Origin: Cyclobacteriaceae bacterium
GTDB taxonomy: Bacteria; Bacteroidota; Bacteroidia; Cytophagales; Cyclobacteriaceae
Reading direction: 5' to 3'
NCBI GenBank assembly: GCA_028285445.1
Contig: JANQPQ010000044.1
Span: 1-64,000, forward strand
Length of the DNA stretch: 64,000 bases
Shown: piece after piece, positions 1-9,013 of the stretch
Layout of the letters: each line of letters starts with the position of its first letter
How positions within the stretch are numbered: position 1 is the stretch's first letter
Position numbers and translations under genes: made by a program
The notes under the pieces: model-generated
Told to the model about the DNA's origin: nothing
Database searches by the model: none
What the model saw: only the letters and a program-made list of their open reading frames with translations

Positions 1-2634
1 CCCCTTGTAGTAACGCCCCACTCCGGTATTACAGGCGCTAAGTGCCACCAGGTTGGCCTGTAAGTTCAAATTATATAATTCATAAGTATGAAGTAAACCA
101 TCAGAGGTACTGTCTTGCGGATCAGCAAAAACAAGGGTCGAGTTTAGGGGATCCTCGTTATCAATGATAGTATGAGTGGCAATATGGATTATGCGATAGT
201 TATTGTCATTCCTGAAGTTGACTTCGCTTGCTTCATCCCCAATTTTGGATACACCACCAAATATATCTGCACCAGCCTTTACCTCATTCTGAGCTTCAGG
301 TAGCGCTTGCAGCTGATCTCTTAATACAGAATCCGCTGCCAACCTGGTTGCTAGTGCCACCTGCTGACTAAATTCAGGCGCGAACCCAATAAAGCGACTA
401 TCATTTGAAATCTGAGCTCGGTTGAGAGTTAGCAGCTGGGCCGAATAGTGATTCAGCACAGAGTAATCCTTAACCAGATACGCCAGACTGCTATAGTTTT
501 CTGAAGTCGGAGCTTCCTGCAAAAGGGCGTCAAATGCCACATAGTGGATTAGCCCATCAGGAACAATTATTAAGTTAGATTTACCTGGAACCTCAGTCAA
601 CACCGGCTCAAGAATCTCCGCAAAAACATTATTCGCGGCCAGCCCGTATTGTGAAAAATCCTTCAACCTCAGTCCATTGAGTAGCTTTGAAATTTCCTCT
701 TCAATTTCCGAAGTATTAGATAATGTGAGTAGTCGAGAATTGTCTCTGGTTGCAACAACAGCATAAACTTGCTCTGCGCCAACAAAGTATTCTACCAGCA
801 AATTGTTGTCATTTAGCACCTGTTTCTGGAGGTCAGACAAATTGATTGGGTTGAAACTATATCGCGCTTGATGATACTCGGGGTATTCCGCTGACATTTG
901 CAGCCTCAGTTTTTCCAGGTCAGTATTCAGGCGAATGGTCTCATTTTCGGCATTGGCCAATGCGGTAGAGTCTGTGCTGTTCTTGGTTAACTGATCGAAG
1001 TATTTCAACTCAGCAGCTAAGTAATCAAACCGTTCTACCAGGCTATCCGGAACAGAGGAATGGGTAGTCAAGCTTCCTGAGGCTATTACTGCTTGTAGCA
1101 GGTTATAAGCTTTGTAAGCTTCGATGATGGCAAAAACATCACCAACAACCGCTTCGTCTTCGGTAAGATCATACAGCAACTGACCATAACTGATAACCGT
1201 CTCAAAGATCTGGGAGGTATTACCGGCCAAGTCTATCTTGGAATCTTCCTGGGTCATAATCGACCGCCATTGGTTTATAATCTCAATGGAGCCAACCCCA
1301 GCGTCGAATGCAGCCCGCAGGTCAGCAATGTTTTCACCATCTTCATACTTCAATGCGAAAGTTTCGGCCTTGGCAAAGAAGGCCTCTACTGCACGCTGTG
1401 GATTCTGAGTAGCACTCTTTACTTCGGGATTGTCATAAATACTAGCTACCTCCTGCTCTGTGAATGACTCGATTGACTTATGCAGGTAAAAGAGCGCGGA
1501 GTCATAATCTTGCTTCTGAGATTTGATTTGGCCCAAGTACATTTCAACCTCTGCCGCGGCCACAGAATTTTCGCCAATTCTGGCCTTCATCAGGCCATAA
1601 GATTCTCTGAAGTAGTTATCAGCTTCCTGCAGTCGATTGTTCCCGTAATAGAACTTGGCCAAAAACATGGGTGGCCCTATACGACCACGCCAGCGTTCAC
1701 TACTCTGATAACCGTTATAAGACTTTAGATAAAACTCCTCTGCCTTCTCCATATCTCCTAATTTGTTATAGAGTTCACCAACTCCTTGAAAGAGAGCCCC
1801 ATGAATTGGAAAGAATCCTTGCCTGGTAATGTCTGTTAACTCCAGGCCTCTTTCAAATCTTTGCATCGCCAATTCATAGTCTCCCATTTTTGTTAGCAAA
1901 GACCCCAAGTTGAAGAAAATGGCGCCATGAAATTCGTTATGTACCGGGAGGCTATTTAGCACATCGTTATAATACTTCAATGCCAACTGCAGCTCTCCTA
2001 AATTGTTATATATAATGCCAAGATTGTTGTAACAGTTAAGGTCGAAGTTACGGTTTCCGCTACGCTCAGCCTGCTCCAATGTTTTTAGCATATAACGCTT
2101 GGCGGTTTGGTAGCTGCGCATTCTTTGATGAGACGTACCCAAAAAATAATAGGCTTTAGTCAAATACGGGGATTCTTCGCCACCTAGTTCTGTGACCAAG
2201 TCAGCCACCTTCTGATAACCAACAATGGCTTTCGGTAAGGCTCTCCCATTAAAATATGACCACGCCCAGTGGTCGTAATAATGGATCAGATTGTCATTCT
2301 TAACCTCAAGGAGATCTGGGTGATCGGTCTCTATTGACCTCAATACCTCTTGAGCCCCCTCAATGTTATTGTCAATAAAGTAACACCAGGTAATTCGGAG
2401 TTTGGCAATGAAGAATCCATCCTTTGCACCTTCGGCAAGATATGCATCGGCTGCCTGTCCATACAGTACGCGCAAGGTATCAGAGTCTACGCCCCTCTTT
2501 CGACTAGGGGCATCATATGCGACAAAACCAACCAAGGAATCGGCGGCTTGCAAGAAATAATCTCCTCCACGCTGATCCTGGAAGCACGACCCGCTGATAG
2601 ATATCAAGCACAATACGATGGTTGAGAATCGCAT
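1..2634 (-). CDS. Secreted TPR-CHAT protein, C-terminus cut by window edge
   Basis: The frame is open from the start codon to base 1, so 878 codons are visible and the C-terminus is missing. By translation the N-terminus is a lipoprotein-type signal (MRFSTIVLCLISISGSC), followed by TPR-like helical repeats over about residues 120-450, then a CHAT (caspase-HetF-associated with TPRs) peptidase domain. The two CHAT catalytic positions are visible: His821 in IHIATHT and Cys868 in LSACNTG. I prefer the start at 2634 over an in-frame ATG at 2646 because a promoter core (2653-2683) would leave almost no leader for the latter, and the paralogue at 17998-21375 also begins MRF. CHAT proteins are known as caspase-like peptidases or protein-binding modules; the substrate here is unknown. 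Export to the envelope is inferred from the signal. Confidence 0.85.
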   Translation of the reverse strand, partial: MRFSTIVLCLISISGSCFQDQRGGDYFLQAADSLVGFVAYDAPSRKRGVDSDTLRVLYGQAADAYLAEGAKDGFFIAKLRITWCYFIDNNIEGAQEVLRSIETDHPDLLEVKNDNLIHYYDHWAWSYFNGRALPKAIVGYQKVADLVTELGGEESPYLTKAYYFLGTSHQRMRSYQTAKRYMLKTLEQAERSGNRNFDLNCYNNLGIIYNNLGELQLALKYYNDVLNSLPVHNEFHGAIFFNLGSLLTKMGDYELAMQRFERGLELTDITRQGFFPIHGALFQGVGELYNKLGDMEKAEEFYLKSYNGYQSSERWRGRIGPPMFLAKFYYGNNRLQEADNYFRESYGLMKARIGENSVAAAEVEMYLGQIKSQKQDYDSALFYLHKSIESFTEQEVASIYDNPEVKSATQNPQRAVEAFFAKAETFALKYEDGENIADLRAAFDAGVGSIEIINQWRSIMTQEDSKIDLAGNTSQIFETVISYGQLLYDLTEDEAVVGDVFAIIEAYKAYNLLQAVIASGSLTTHSSVPDSLVERFDYLAAELKYFDQLTKNSTDSTALANAENETIRLNTDLEKLRLQMSAEYPEYHQARYSFNPINLSDLQKQVLNDNNLLVEYFVGAEQVYAVVATRDNSRLLTLSNTSEIEEEISKLLNGLRLKDFSQYGLAANNVFAEILEPVLTEVPGKSNLIIVPDGLIHYVAFDALLQEAPTSENYSSLAYLVKDYSVLNHYSAQLLTLNRAQISNDSRFIGFAPEFSQQVALATRLAADSVLRDQLQALPEAQNEVKAGADIFGGVSKIGDEASEVNFRNDNNYRIIHIATHTIIDNEDPLNSTLVFADPQDSTSDGLLHTYELYNLNLQANLVALSACNTGVGRYYKG

Positions 2635-2652
2635 CAGGTAACTCATAGCTTC

Positions 2653-2683
2653 CAAAAATACTGAAATACCGCCTGCCATTCAA
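2653..2683 (-). promoter_or_regulatory. Putative Bacteroidota-type promoter for the CHAT gene
   Basis: On the minus strand TTG (2683-2681) is followed by 20 bases and then TATTTTTG (2660-2653), an exact match to the TAnnTTTG -7 element. Transcription would begin near 2649, about 15 bases before the preferred ATG at 2634. Pattern match only. Confidence 0.45.
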
Positions 2684-2738
2684 TTAATTGTGGGCTTCGC
2701 GGATTATGCATAAATTCAGTGCTCTAAACCCAAAAACC

Positions 2739-4025
2739 ATGGGCAAAACCAGAAGAGATTTTCTTAGAAAAGTGGGTGGTATTTCGGCAGGATCAGGACT
2801 TCTTGCCTTAAACCCGGTTTTTATTGAAGAACTTAAGGCCCTCAGCCTGACGATTGACAAACCAGCCAAAGCTCTAGCCACAGACGAAGACTACTGGGAG
2901 CAAATCCAAAAGGCATTTAGTCCAAGTCCTGATTACATAAATCTAGAAAACGGGTATTTCAGCCCTCAGCCTAAAGAAACGCTTGATGCCCTTGTTGCCA
3001 ATATTAAGTACATCAATAGCAACACCAGCTACTATATGCGTAGAAAGCGCACTGAAGAGAAGGAGGCTATTCGAGAAAAATTAGCCAAACTGGCTGGTGT
3101 AAGCCCTGAAGAAATTGCTATCACTCGAAATACCACAGAATCACTTGATATTATTATCTCGGGCTTAGATTTGGCCGAAGGTGATGAGGCCGTCATGACC
3201 AATCAGGATTACTCTAGCATGATCCAGGCTTTTGACCAGCAATCGCGCCGTTTCAAGATCAAACAAACCCAAATCGAAATCCCCATTCTGCCTAAAAACA
3301 AAATGGAAATTGTGCGTGCTTATGAGAAAGCTATCACAGACAAGACTAAAGTATTCTTAATCTCTCACGTAGTAAATGCCACTGGAACGGTGTTGCCAGT
3401 AAAGGAAGTCGCGGAAATGGCCCATCAGAATGGAATAGAATTGATAAACGATGCTGCCCACTCGTTTGCCCATCTCAACTACAAAATTCCGGATCTTAAC
3501 AGTGATTATCTTGGTGCCAGCCTGCACAAATGGCTTTGCAATCCGTTGGGCGCTGGCCTTTTGTATATCAAAAAAGAGAAAATTGCCAAAGTTTGGCCAC
3601 TGATGGGAGATGCCAGTCGTGATGCTACTGACATTAGAAAGTTTGAACACAACGGCACCCAGCCGGTGTGGACATGGCAAACCATTTCCAATGCCATCGA
3701 TTTTCATGAAAGTATTGGGGCCGAAAGGAAACAAGAGCGCCTGAAATATCTGAAGCACTACTGGACTGACAAGGTGAAGGACATGCCCGAAATTGAATTT
3801 AATACGCCGCTGGCAGATGAGTTCACTTCGGCCATAGCCAACATAAAAGTGAAGGGCCATGAACCGAAAGATGTAGCTAAGTACTTACTGGAGGAGCACA
3901 ACATCTGGACTACCAGAAAACCATCGCCGGCACTAGACGGGGTGCGCATTACTCCGCACCTTTATACGAAATTATCCGACCTGGATACCTTGGTGTCGGC
4001 ATTGCACCAACTCGCCAAATCTTAG
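2739..4025 (+). CDS. Tat-exported class V aminotransferase-fold protein
   Basis: PLP-dependent aminotransferase class V fold, closest in type to isopenicillin-N epimerase or cysteine-desulfurase-like proteins. From the ATG at 2739 the product is 428 residues and starts MGKTRRDFLRKVGG, a twin-arginine signal, so the two upstream in-frame ATGs (2688, 2706) are less likely. Family signs include ITRNTTESL (phosphate-binding loop), NDAAHSF (Asp for the pyridine nitrogen) and Lys264 in SLHKW, the expected Schiff-base lysine. Tat export fits a protein that folds with cofactor before export. It sits 25 bases upstream of an amidohydrolase on the same strand, which suggests shared handling of a small metabolite or peptide. 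The reaction cannot be named from sequence. Confidence 0.85.
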   Translation: MGKTRRDFLRKVGGISAGSGLLALNPVFIEELKALSLTIDKPAKALATDEDYWEQIQKAFSPSPDYINLENGYFSPQPKETLDALVANIKYINSNTSYYMRRKRTEEKEAIREKLAKLAGVSPEEIAITRNTTESLDIIISGLDLAEGDEAVMTNQDYSSMIQAFDQQSRRFKIKQTQIEIPILPKNKMEIVRAYEKAITDKTKVFLISHVVNATGTVLPVKEVAEMAHQNGIELINDAAHSFAHLNYKIPDLNSDYLGASLHKWLCNPLGAGLLYIKKEKIAKVWPLMGDASRDATDIRKFEHNGTQPVWTWQTISNAIDFHESIGAERKQERLKYLKHYWTDKVKDMPEIEFNTPLADEFTSAIANIKVKGHEPKDVAKYLLEEHNIWTTRKPSPALDGVRITPHLYTKLSDLDTLVSALHQLAKS

Positions 4026-4050
4026 ACTGAAATTTCTTAGAATTCTTAAT

Positions 4051-5679
4051 ATGAACATTCGCAAGATTACTTTCCTGATACTCACTCTCACGCTTTTCAT
4101 CGTTTATGCAGAAGCACAGGTAAGCAAAGCACCCGACAGGCAACGAGGTGATGGCCCCTGGACCCAACTCATTATCCGTGGAGCAACAATGATTGACGGA
4201 ACCGGCTCACCTCCCATAGGCCCGGTAGATGTTGTGATTGAAAACAATAAGATAAAAGAGGTGAGAACCGTCGGTTATCCGGGGGTGGAAATTGATCCTA
4301 ACCGAAGACCCAAATTGAAAGAAGGTGGGCATGAAATTGATGCACACGGAATGTATCTGCTTCCTGGGTTCGTTGATATGCACGGGCATATTGGGGGAAG
4401 AGCCCAAGGAGCCGACGCCGAATATGTATTCAAACTCTGGATGGCACATGGTGTAACTACCGTCCGTGACCCTTCGGCTGGAAATGGCCTGGATTGGGTT
4501 TTGGATCAAAAGGAAAGAAGTAGTAAAAATGAGATTACAGCTCCCAGAATATTAGCCTACACTGGCTTTGGACAAGGTGCTAAAGAACCCATTGCAACTG
4601 CTGAGCAAGCCAGGCAGTGGGTAAGAGATAATGCCAACAAGGGAGCAGATGGAATCAAATTCTTTGGAGCATCTCCTGAAATAATGCAGGCTGCTTTGGA
4701 GGAAAATAAAAAACTGGGATTGAGATCGGCGTGCCACCATGCACAACTAAATGTAGCCTGGTGGAATGTGCTCAACAGCGCCCGTGCCGGCCTCACCAGC
4801 ATGGAGCATTGGTATGGCCTTCCCGAAGCACTATTTACAGATAAAGCCATTCAAGACTACCCCTTGGATTATAACTACATGAATGAGCAGGACCGCTTCG
4901 GCGAGGCTGGCAGGCTCTGGAAACAAGCGGCGAAGCCGTATTCAGAACATTGGAATAATGTAATGAACGAGCTTATTGAATTGGATTTTACGATCGATCC
5001 AACTTTAAATATTTATGAGGCAAGTCGTGACCTGATGCGGGCCCGCAGAGCTGAGTGGCACGAGGATTACACTATGCCTTCTCTTTGGCAATTCTATCAA
5101 CCAAGCAAGAAGTCGCATGGTTCTTATTGGCATTTCTGGGGAACCGAAGAGGAAGTTTCCTGGAAACAGAACTATCAGCTTTGGATGACATTTCTCAACG
5201 AGTACAAAAACAGGGGAGGCAGAGTAACTGTTGGTTCAGATTCAGGATTTATTTTCCAGCTTTACGGGTTTGCCTATATCCGCGAGTTAGAGTTGCTTCG
5301 GGAAGCCGGCTTCCACCCGTTGGAAGTGATTAGGGCAGCAACCTTGAAGGGCGCTGAAGCACTTGGTATGCAAGATCAAATCGGTACTATCCAGGTTGGT
5401 AAATTTGCTGACATGGTTCTCGTTGAAGCGAATCCACTACAAAATCTGAAAGTGCTTTACGGTACTGGCGCCATCAAACTCACGGAAGACAACGAGGTGG
5501 TGCGCGTTGGCGGAGTGAAATACACGATTAAGGATGGAGTTGTTTACGATGCCAAGCAGTTACTGGAGGATGTAAAAAATATGGTAACAGCTGAAAAAGA
5601 AAAGATTGGCTTTATTATTACACAGCCTGGTACACCTGAAGATATTGAGCTGAAAGGAAAGCTGAAGGGTAAAATGTAA
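4051..5679 (+). CDS. Secreted amidohydrolase (imidazolonepropionase-like)
   Basis: Metal-dependent hydrolase of the amidohydrolase superfamily, 542 residues. A Sec signal (to about residue 22, ending YAEAQ) is followed by the small beta-sandwich segment and the TIM barrel. Metal ligands appear in order: H111 and H113 in VDMHGHIGG, a His in SACHHAQ, a His in SMEHWYG, and the barrel-end Asp in VTVGSDSGF. The C-terminal piece returns to the beta-sandwich (GTIQVGKFADMVLVEANP). Proteins of this type act on cyclic amides or on X-Pro and other dipeptides; the substrate is not evident. It follows the Tat-exported aminotransferase-fold gene by 25 bases and precedes a TPR lipoprotein by 17, so the three look like one operon of exported proteins. 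Confidence 0.88.
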   Translation: MNIRKITFLILTLTLFIVYAEAQVSKAPDRQRGDGPWTQLIIRGATMIDGTGSPPIGPVDVVIENNKIKEVRTVGYPGVEIDPNRRPKLKEGGHEIDAHGMYLLPGFVDMHGHIGGRAQGADAEYVFKLWMAHGVTTVRDPSAGNGLDWVLDQKERSSKNEITAPRILAYTGFGQGAKEPIATAEQARQWVRDNANKGADGIKFFGASPEIMQAALEENKKLGLRSACHHAQLNVAWWNVLNSARAGLTSMEHWYGLPEALFTDKAIQDYPLDYNYMNEQDRFGEAGRLWKQAAKPYSEHWNNVMNELIELDFTIDPTLNIYEASRDLMRARRAEWHEDYTMPSLWQFYQPSKKSHGSYWHFWGTEEEVSWKQNYQLWMTFLNEYKNRGGRVTVGSDSGFIFQLYGFAYIRELELLREAGFHPLEVIRAATLKGAEALGMQDQIGTIQVGKFADMVLVEANPLQNLKVLYGTGAIKLTEDNEVVRVGGVKYTIKDGVVYDAKQLLEDVKNMVTAEKEKIGFIITQPGTPEDIELKGKLKGKM

Positions 5680-5696
5680 TAACGACCTAAAAAGAA

Positions 5697-6662
5697 ATGA
5701 TGATGAAATCTCTAACCTACCTAATACTAATCTCACTTTTATTTGCTTGTAGTCCCCAGCAACCGGCTGAAGAGGTGGCAAAGGAAGAAGCTGCTACTCC
5801 TGGCCCAGAAGCTGTTTCATTACTAGGCACAGAGTTATTTCCCCGCGCCCTGGATGAAGTAAGGCAGGCGAGGCTGGATAGCAACCTGAATGTAGCTAAG
5901 CAAAACTTCGATGCCGACCCGTCGGAAGACAACTACATTTGGCTTGGCCGGCGCCTGGGATATCTGATGAGATACAAGGACGCCATCGAGGTATTTAGCA
6001 GAGGACTTGAGGCCTTCCCGGAGTCTTCTAAGTTGCTACGCCATCGTGGGCATCGGTACATTTCCATCAGAGAATTTGAGAAGGCAATAGTTGACTACAC
6101 CAAAGCAGCAGAACTTATTGCTGGTACTGACGACGAGATTGAGCCTGATGGTCAGCCTAATCGGCTAAATCAGCCATTATCTACCCATCACTTCAACATT
6201 TGGTATCATTTTGCACTCGCCAATTATTTGCTAGGAAACTTTGAAGAGGCTGCTGTAGCTTACTCAGAATGCATGGAAGTTTCCACGAATAATGATCTCC
6301 TGGTAGCCACCAGCGATTGGTATTTTATGACTTTGCGCAGACTTGGCAGAGACGACGAAGCCCTCGCTCTACTTGAACCAATTACCGAAGACATGGAGAT
6401 CATTGAGAACAACTCGTATCATAAGCGGCTGCTTATGTATAAAGGAATTCTATCCACAGATGATCTCATGAATGTTGGCGACGATGTGGATGATCGCGCT
6501 TTGTCAATTGCGACCCAAGGCTATGGCGTGGCCAATTGGCAGTTAAGCGAAGGCGATACCACGGCGGCTACTGCCTTGCTTGGAGAGATAGTTGCCGGCG
6601 AGCACTGGTCAGCATTTGGTTACATCGCGGCAGAGGCTGACCTGGCCCGAATGCAGGACTAG
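5697..6662 (+). CDS. TPR-repeat lipoprotein
   Basis: A 321-residue lipoprotein with an N-terminal signal ending in the lipobox LLFAC, so Cys is expected to be lipidated. Tetratricopeptide repeats lie around residues 75-135 (YIWLGRRLGYLMRYKDAIEV and RHRGHRYISIREFEKAIVDY) and again near 160-230. TPRs mediate protein-protein contacts; no catalytic motif is visible. The first three codons are ATG ATG ATG/AAA-like, so the true start may be 5697, 5700 or 5703. It is the last gene of the apparent three-gene set with the aminotransferase-fold and amidohydrolase genes, and its stop overlaps by four bases the stop end of the convergent M56 gene. Confidence 0.85.
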   Translation: MMMKSLTYLILISLLFACSPQQPAEEVAKEEAATPGPEAVSLLGTELFPRALDEVRQARLDSNLNVAKQNFDADPSEDNYIWLGRRLGYLMRYKDAIEVFSRGLEAFPESSKLLRHRGHRYISIREFEKAIVDYTKAAELIAGTDDEIEPDGQPNRLNQPLSTHHFNIWYHFALANYLLGNFEEAAVAYSECMEVSTNNDLLVATSDWYFMTLRRLGRDDEALALLEPITEDMEIIENNSYHKRLLMYKGILSTDDLMNVGDDVDDRALSIATQGYGVANWQLSEGDTTAATALLGEIVAGEHWSAFGYIAAEADLARMQD

Positions 6663-8452
6663 TTCCGGCTTCTTTTCTCAAACCTTAAGGGTGCGGCAAT
6701 TATCAATATCTTGCTTAGATCTTGGTATTTTTGGTAGTGCTTCTTTTTTATTCTCTTGCCATCAACCCTTAAGTCTTCCCTAAATTGAAAAGTAAACTCA
6801 GCGTCCTCATTGGCTATGTAACCATCTTTATGCAACATTTTCCTGAGTTTTTCCTCCAAGAGCGCCATTTTGGACTCCATTCTGGCAGCGGATAGCTTTC
6901 CCGCTTTAATCGCGTTATCCGTTTTCATCCGCTTTTCATCAAGTCTGTTCTTCACCGCTTCCTCTAGTTCCATAAGGCGTTGTCTGAACACCATTTGCAT
7001 TTCCTCAAGCGTTTGCAGAGCGTTTTCGTCATTCTCTACCAAAACACTGTTCGTGATGTTAAAATTTTCCTGTAAGGCCGCAATTGCTTGAAGTTCCGCC
7101 TGCAATTCTTCCAGGGAGAGCCCAACCCGAAGTCTCTTCACTTCTTTAAACTGTAGCTCCAACATCTCAAGGTGCATATAGTTGATTTTTTGCAACGTAC
7201 TTAGCCGTTCTTTTCTTTCCCTCAGTTCAATTTCCTTGATAGCTTTTCTGAGCTCCGAGGCTGTGGTTACTCTCGGGGTATCCAATATGTTAGACTTCTC
7301 TTCAAATTCCTTCATAGGAATTCTAAGGGTTGGTAAAGCCTTAGGTTGCCTGACGCCGGGTAGAAATATACCGGAGTTCAAATTGGACAATTCACGCAAA
7401 TCTCCAGTCGGAATTTTTCTTGAATCCGAATAGAAGTAGAACGAGCTGGTCAAAACGACGAAAAAGCCGGCTACGATGAATTTAGGAGTACCACTATGGT
7501 TGGTGGCTTCCCCAAATAATCTCCTTACCCTGCTCTTTAGGTGGTGCTTTCCCCCTAATATTCCCAGTGCCACGTCCCCAGCTAGATTAGGCCTCCCACC
7601 TAGGTGCAGTAGGGCTTCTGCATATTCCTTTGAATCTTTGCTTACGGATACTGCTATATCATCGCAGCAGTTCTCCCTCTCTCTTTTGATTTCATATGAT
7701 ATCCACCACACGAAGGGGTTAAAGAACAATATCACCTCCATCACCGACTGAACAAGGTTTACTGCAAAATCATGTCTCTTTATATGTGCCAATTCATGTG
7801 CCAGCACAGCTTCGACCTGTTTAGAAGTTAAGCCAGAAAAGAAGCCAATGGGCACCAAGACAACCGGCCTGACAAGTCCCATCACCGCTGGTGATGCGAC
7901 GTCGGTAGAATAGTTGAGCAAGACCTTTCTAGAGATATTGAGCTTACTCTTTATATCAACTAATAACTTATTCCAGCAATCCTCAACTACAACAGCCCTC
8001 CTTTTCATCCTTTCTAACAAATAAAATCCGCCAAGTAAGCGAACGGCAAACAGGATAGCACCAATCAGCCAAATCAATACTATCTGTGGCATTTGCTGTT
8101 CAAAAACCAATAGTAGCTCCTGGAAGTTATTTTTTCCGAATGAGGAAGAAACAACCCCCTGTAAATTATCCGCTACTAGCAGTTGTCCTTTCTTCCTTAA
8201 TTCCCCTATCCCCGCTGTATTAATTTCAGGGTGCGAAACCAAGAAGTAAAAAGTGCTTGCTGCCCAAATGGATATCGCCGAGAAAGCGAAAACAGATAAG
8301 GCGTATTTTACTTGAGCTTTTTGATTACGTGCTAGCCAAGTAGCGGCGAAAAGGACGAAAGCAATTAACCCTGCCTGCCAAAGTGTATGGATCAATGTCC
8401 ATCCTAAAGCGTTGACCACATGCGGTGGTATCAATGTCATTATGCTATCCAT
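6659..8452 (-). CDS. BlaR1-type M56 membrane metallopeptidase with coiled-coil C-terminus
   Basis: A 597-residue integral membrane zinc peptidase of the M56 (BlaR1/MecR1) family. Transmembrane segments are visible near residues 15-38, 50-72, 123-145, 232-250 and 323-340. The HExxH motif is HELAH at 219-223, with Glu260 in ERENCCDD as the likely third ligand. Classical BlaR1 proteins have an extracellular penicillin-binding sensor after the last membrane segment. Here the region after about residue 345 has no SxxK-type sensor domain; instead about residues 395-535 are charged, Leu/Glu/Lys-rich and predicted coiled coil. It lies 3 bases downstream of the BlaI-type repressor gene, so the pair is probably a signal-induced proteolysis switch in which the peptidase leads to loss of the repressor. 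The signal is unknown. Confidence 0.9.
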   Translation of the reverse strand: MDSIMTLIPPHVVNALGWTLIHTLWQAGLIAFVLFAATWLARNQKAQVKYALSVFAFSAISIWAASTFYFLVSHPEINTAGIGELRKKGQLLVADNLQGVVSSSFGKNNFQELLLVFEQQMPQIVLIWLIGAILFAVRLLGGFYLLERMKRRAVVVEDCWNKLLVDIKSKLNISRKVLLNYSTDVASPAVMGLVRPVVLVPIGFFSGLTSKQVEAVLAHELAHIKRHDFAVNLVQSVMEVILFFNPFVWWISYEIKRERENCCDDIAVSVSKDSKEYAEALLHLGGRPNLAGDVALGILGGKHHLKSRVRRLFGEATNHSGTPKFIVAGFFVVLTSSFYFYSDSRKIPTGDLRELSNLNSGIFLPGVRQPKALPTLRIPMKEFEEKSNILDTPRVTTASELRKAIKEIELRERKERLSTLQKINYMHLEMLELQFKEVKRLRVGLSLEELQAELQAIAALQENFNITNSVLVENDENALQTLEEMQMVFRQRLMELEEAVKNRLDEKRMKTDNAIKAGKLSAARMESKMALLEEKLRKMLHKDGYIANEDAEFTFQFREDLRVDGKRIKKKHYQKYQDLSKILIIAAPLRFEKRSRN

Positions 8453-8455
8453 GAC

Positions 8456-8830
8456 CTACCTCTTTTTCTTATCCAATTCGTTCAAGAACTCCCTGATCTC
8501 ATCCAGCTCCTTTTTTGAAGATTTACTATTACCCAGTGCTTGAATCACCAAGGATGATGCTGAGCCATCGAAAGCCGAATGTAACAGCTTACTAAGTAGT
8601 TGCTGCTGGGTGCTGGACTTACTAACCGTTGGGCTGTAGATGTGCGTTTTCCCTTCTTTTCGTCTTGCAAGCAAACCCTTTTCTGTCATGATCTGCATGA
8701 GCTTTAGGGTCGTGGTATAGCCCACATGACGGCTTTCAGATAATTTTTCATTTACTGCTCTCACCGTTGATTCACCATCATCCCACAGTACCTGGAGAAT
8801 TTCTAACTCTGAATCTGTTGGTTTCTTCAT
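8456..8830 (-). CDS. BlaI/MecI/CopY-family transcriptional repressor
   Basis: A 124-residue winged-helix repressor of the BlaI/MecI family (Penicillinase_R). The N-terminal winged helix is typical: PTDSELEILQVLW, then STVRAVNEKL and the recognition region HVGYTTTLKLMQIMTEKGLL, followed by the wing RRKEGKTHIYSP. The C-terminal part (about 80-124) is the dimerisation and proteolysis-sensitive region. It is the first gene of a two-gene operon with the M56 sensor. Three TACGAA-N4-TTCGTA-type dyads upstream (8856-8928) overlap its own promoter, so autorepression is very likely. The controlled output may also include the divergent gene at 9014. Confidence 0.93.
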   Translation of the reverse strand: MKKPTDSELEILQVLWDDGESTVRAVNEKLSESRHVGYTTTLKLMQIMTEKGLLARRKEGKTHIYSPTVSKSSTQQQLLSKLLHSAFDGSASSLVIQALGNSKSSKKELDEIREFLNELDKKKR

Positions 8831-8855
8831 AATCTATATTTCTATCATTATTAAT

Positions 8856-8928
8856 TACGAACGAGTTCGTAAATACAAGAATATACGAAGGTTGTCGTAT
8901 ATGCAAATATTTTACGAAGATTTTCGTA
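8856..8928. promoter_or_regulatory. Three BlaI-type operator dyads overlapping the repressor promoter
   Basis: Three dyads share the form TACGAA-N4-TTCGTA: 8856-8871 (TACGAACGAGTTCGTA, part of a perfect 8-base palindrome with 2-base centre at 8855-8872), 8884-8899 (TACGAAGGTTGTCGTA, one arm mismatch) and 8913-8928 (TACGAAGATTTTCGTA). Their centres are 28 and 29 bases apart. On the minus strand a promoter core can be read as TTTG (8907-8904), 20 bases, then TATTCTTG (8883-8876, one mismatch to TAnnTTTG). The middle dyad lies within the 20-base spacer, the first covers the start site and the third lies upstream of -33. Binding by the BlaI-type protein is inferred from position. Confidence 0.8.
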
Positions 8929-9013
8929 GAAAGGCTATATGTGAGGGGAAATTGCCGGTTGTCACATGGTTAACATCAGTTTTATGTAAATTGATAATCA
9001 AAGCATAACAAAA

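Noticed and set aside
1270-2625. Several plus-strand open frames of 65-91 codons
   Set aside because: They lie antisense to the TPR-CHAT gene, which runs off the edge; the minus-strand frame is long and has clear motifs.
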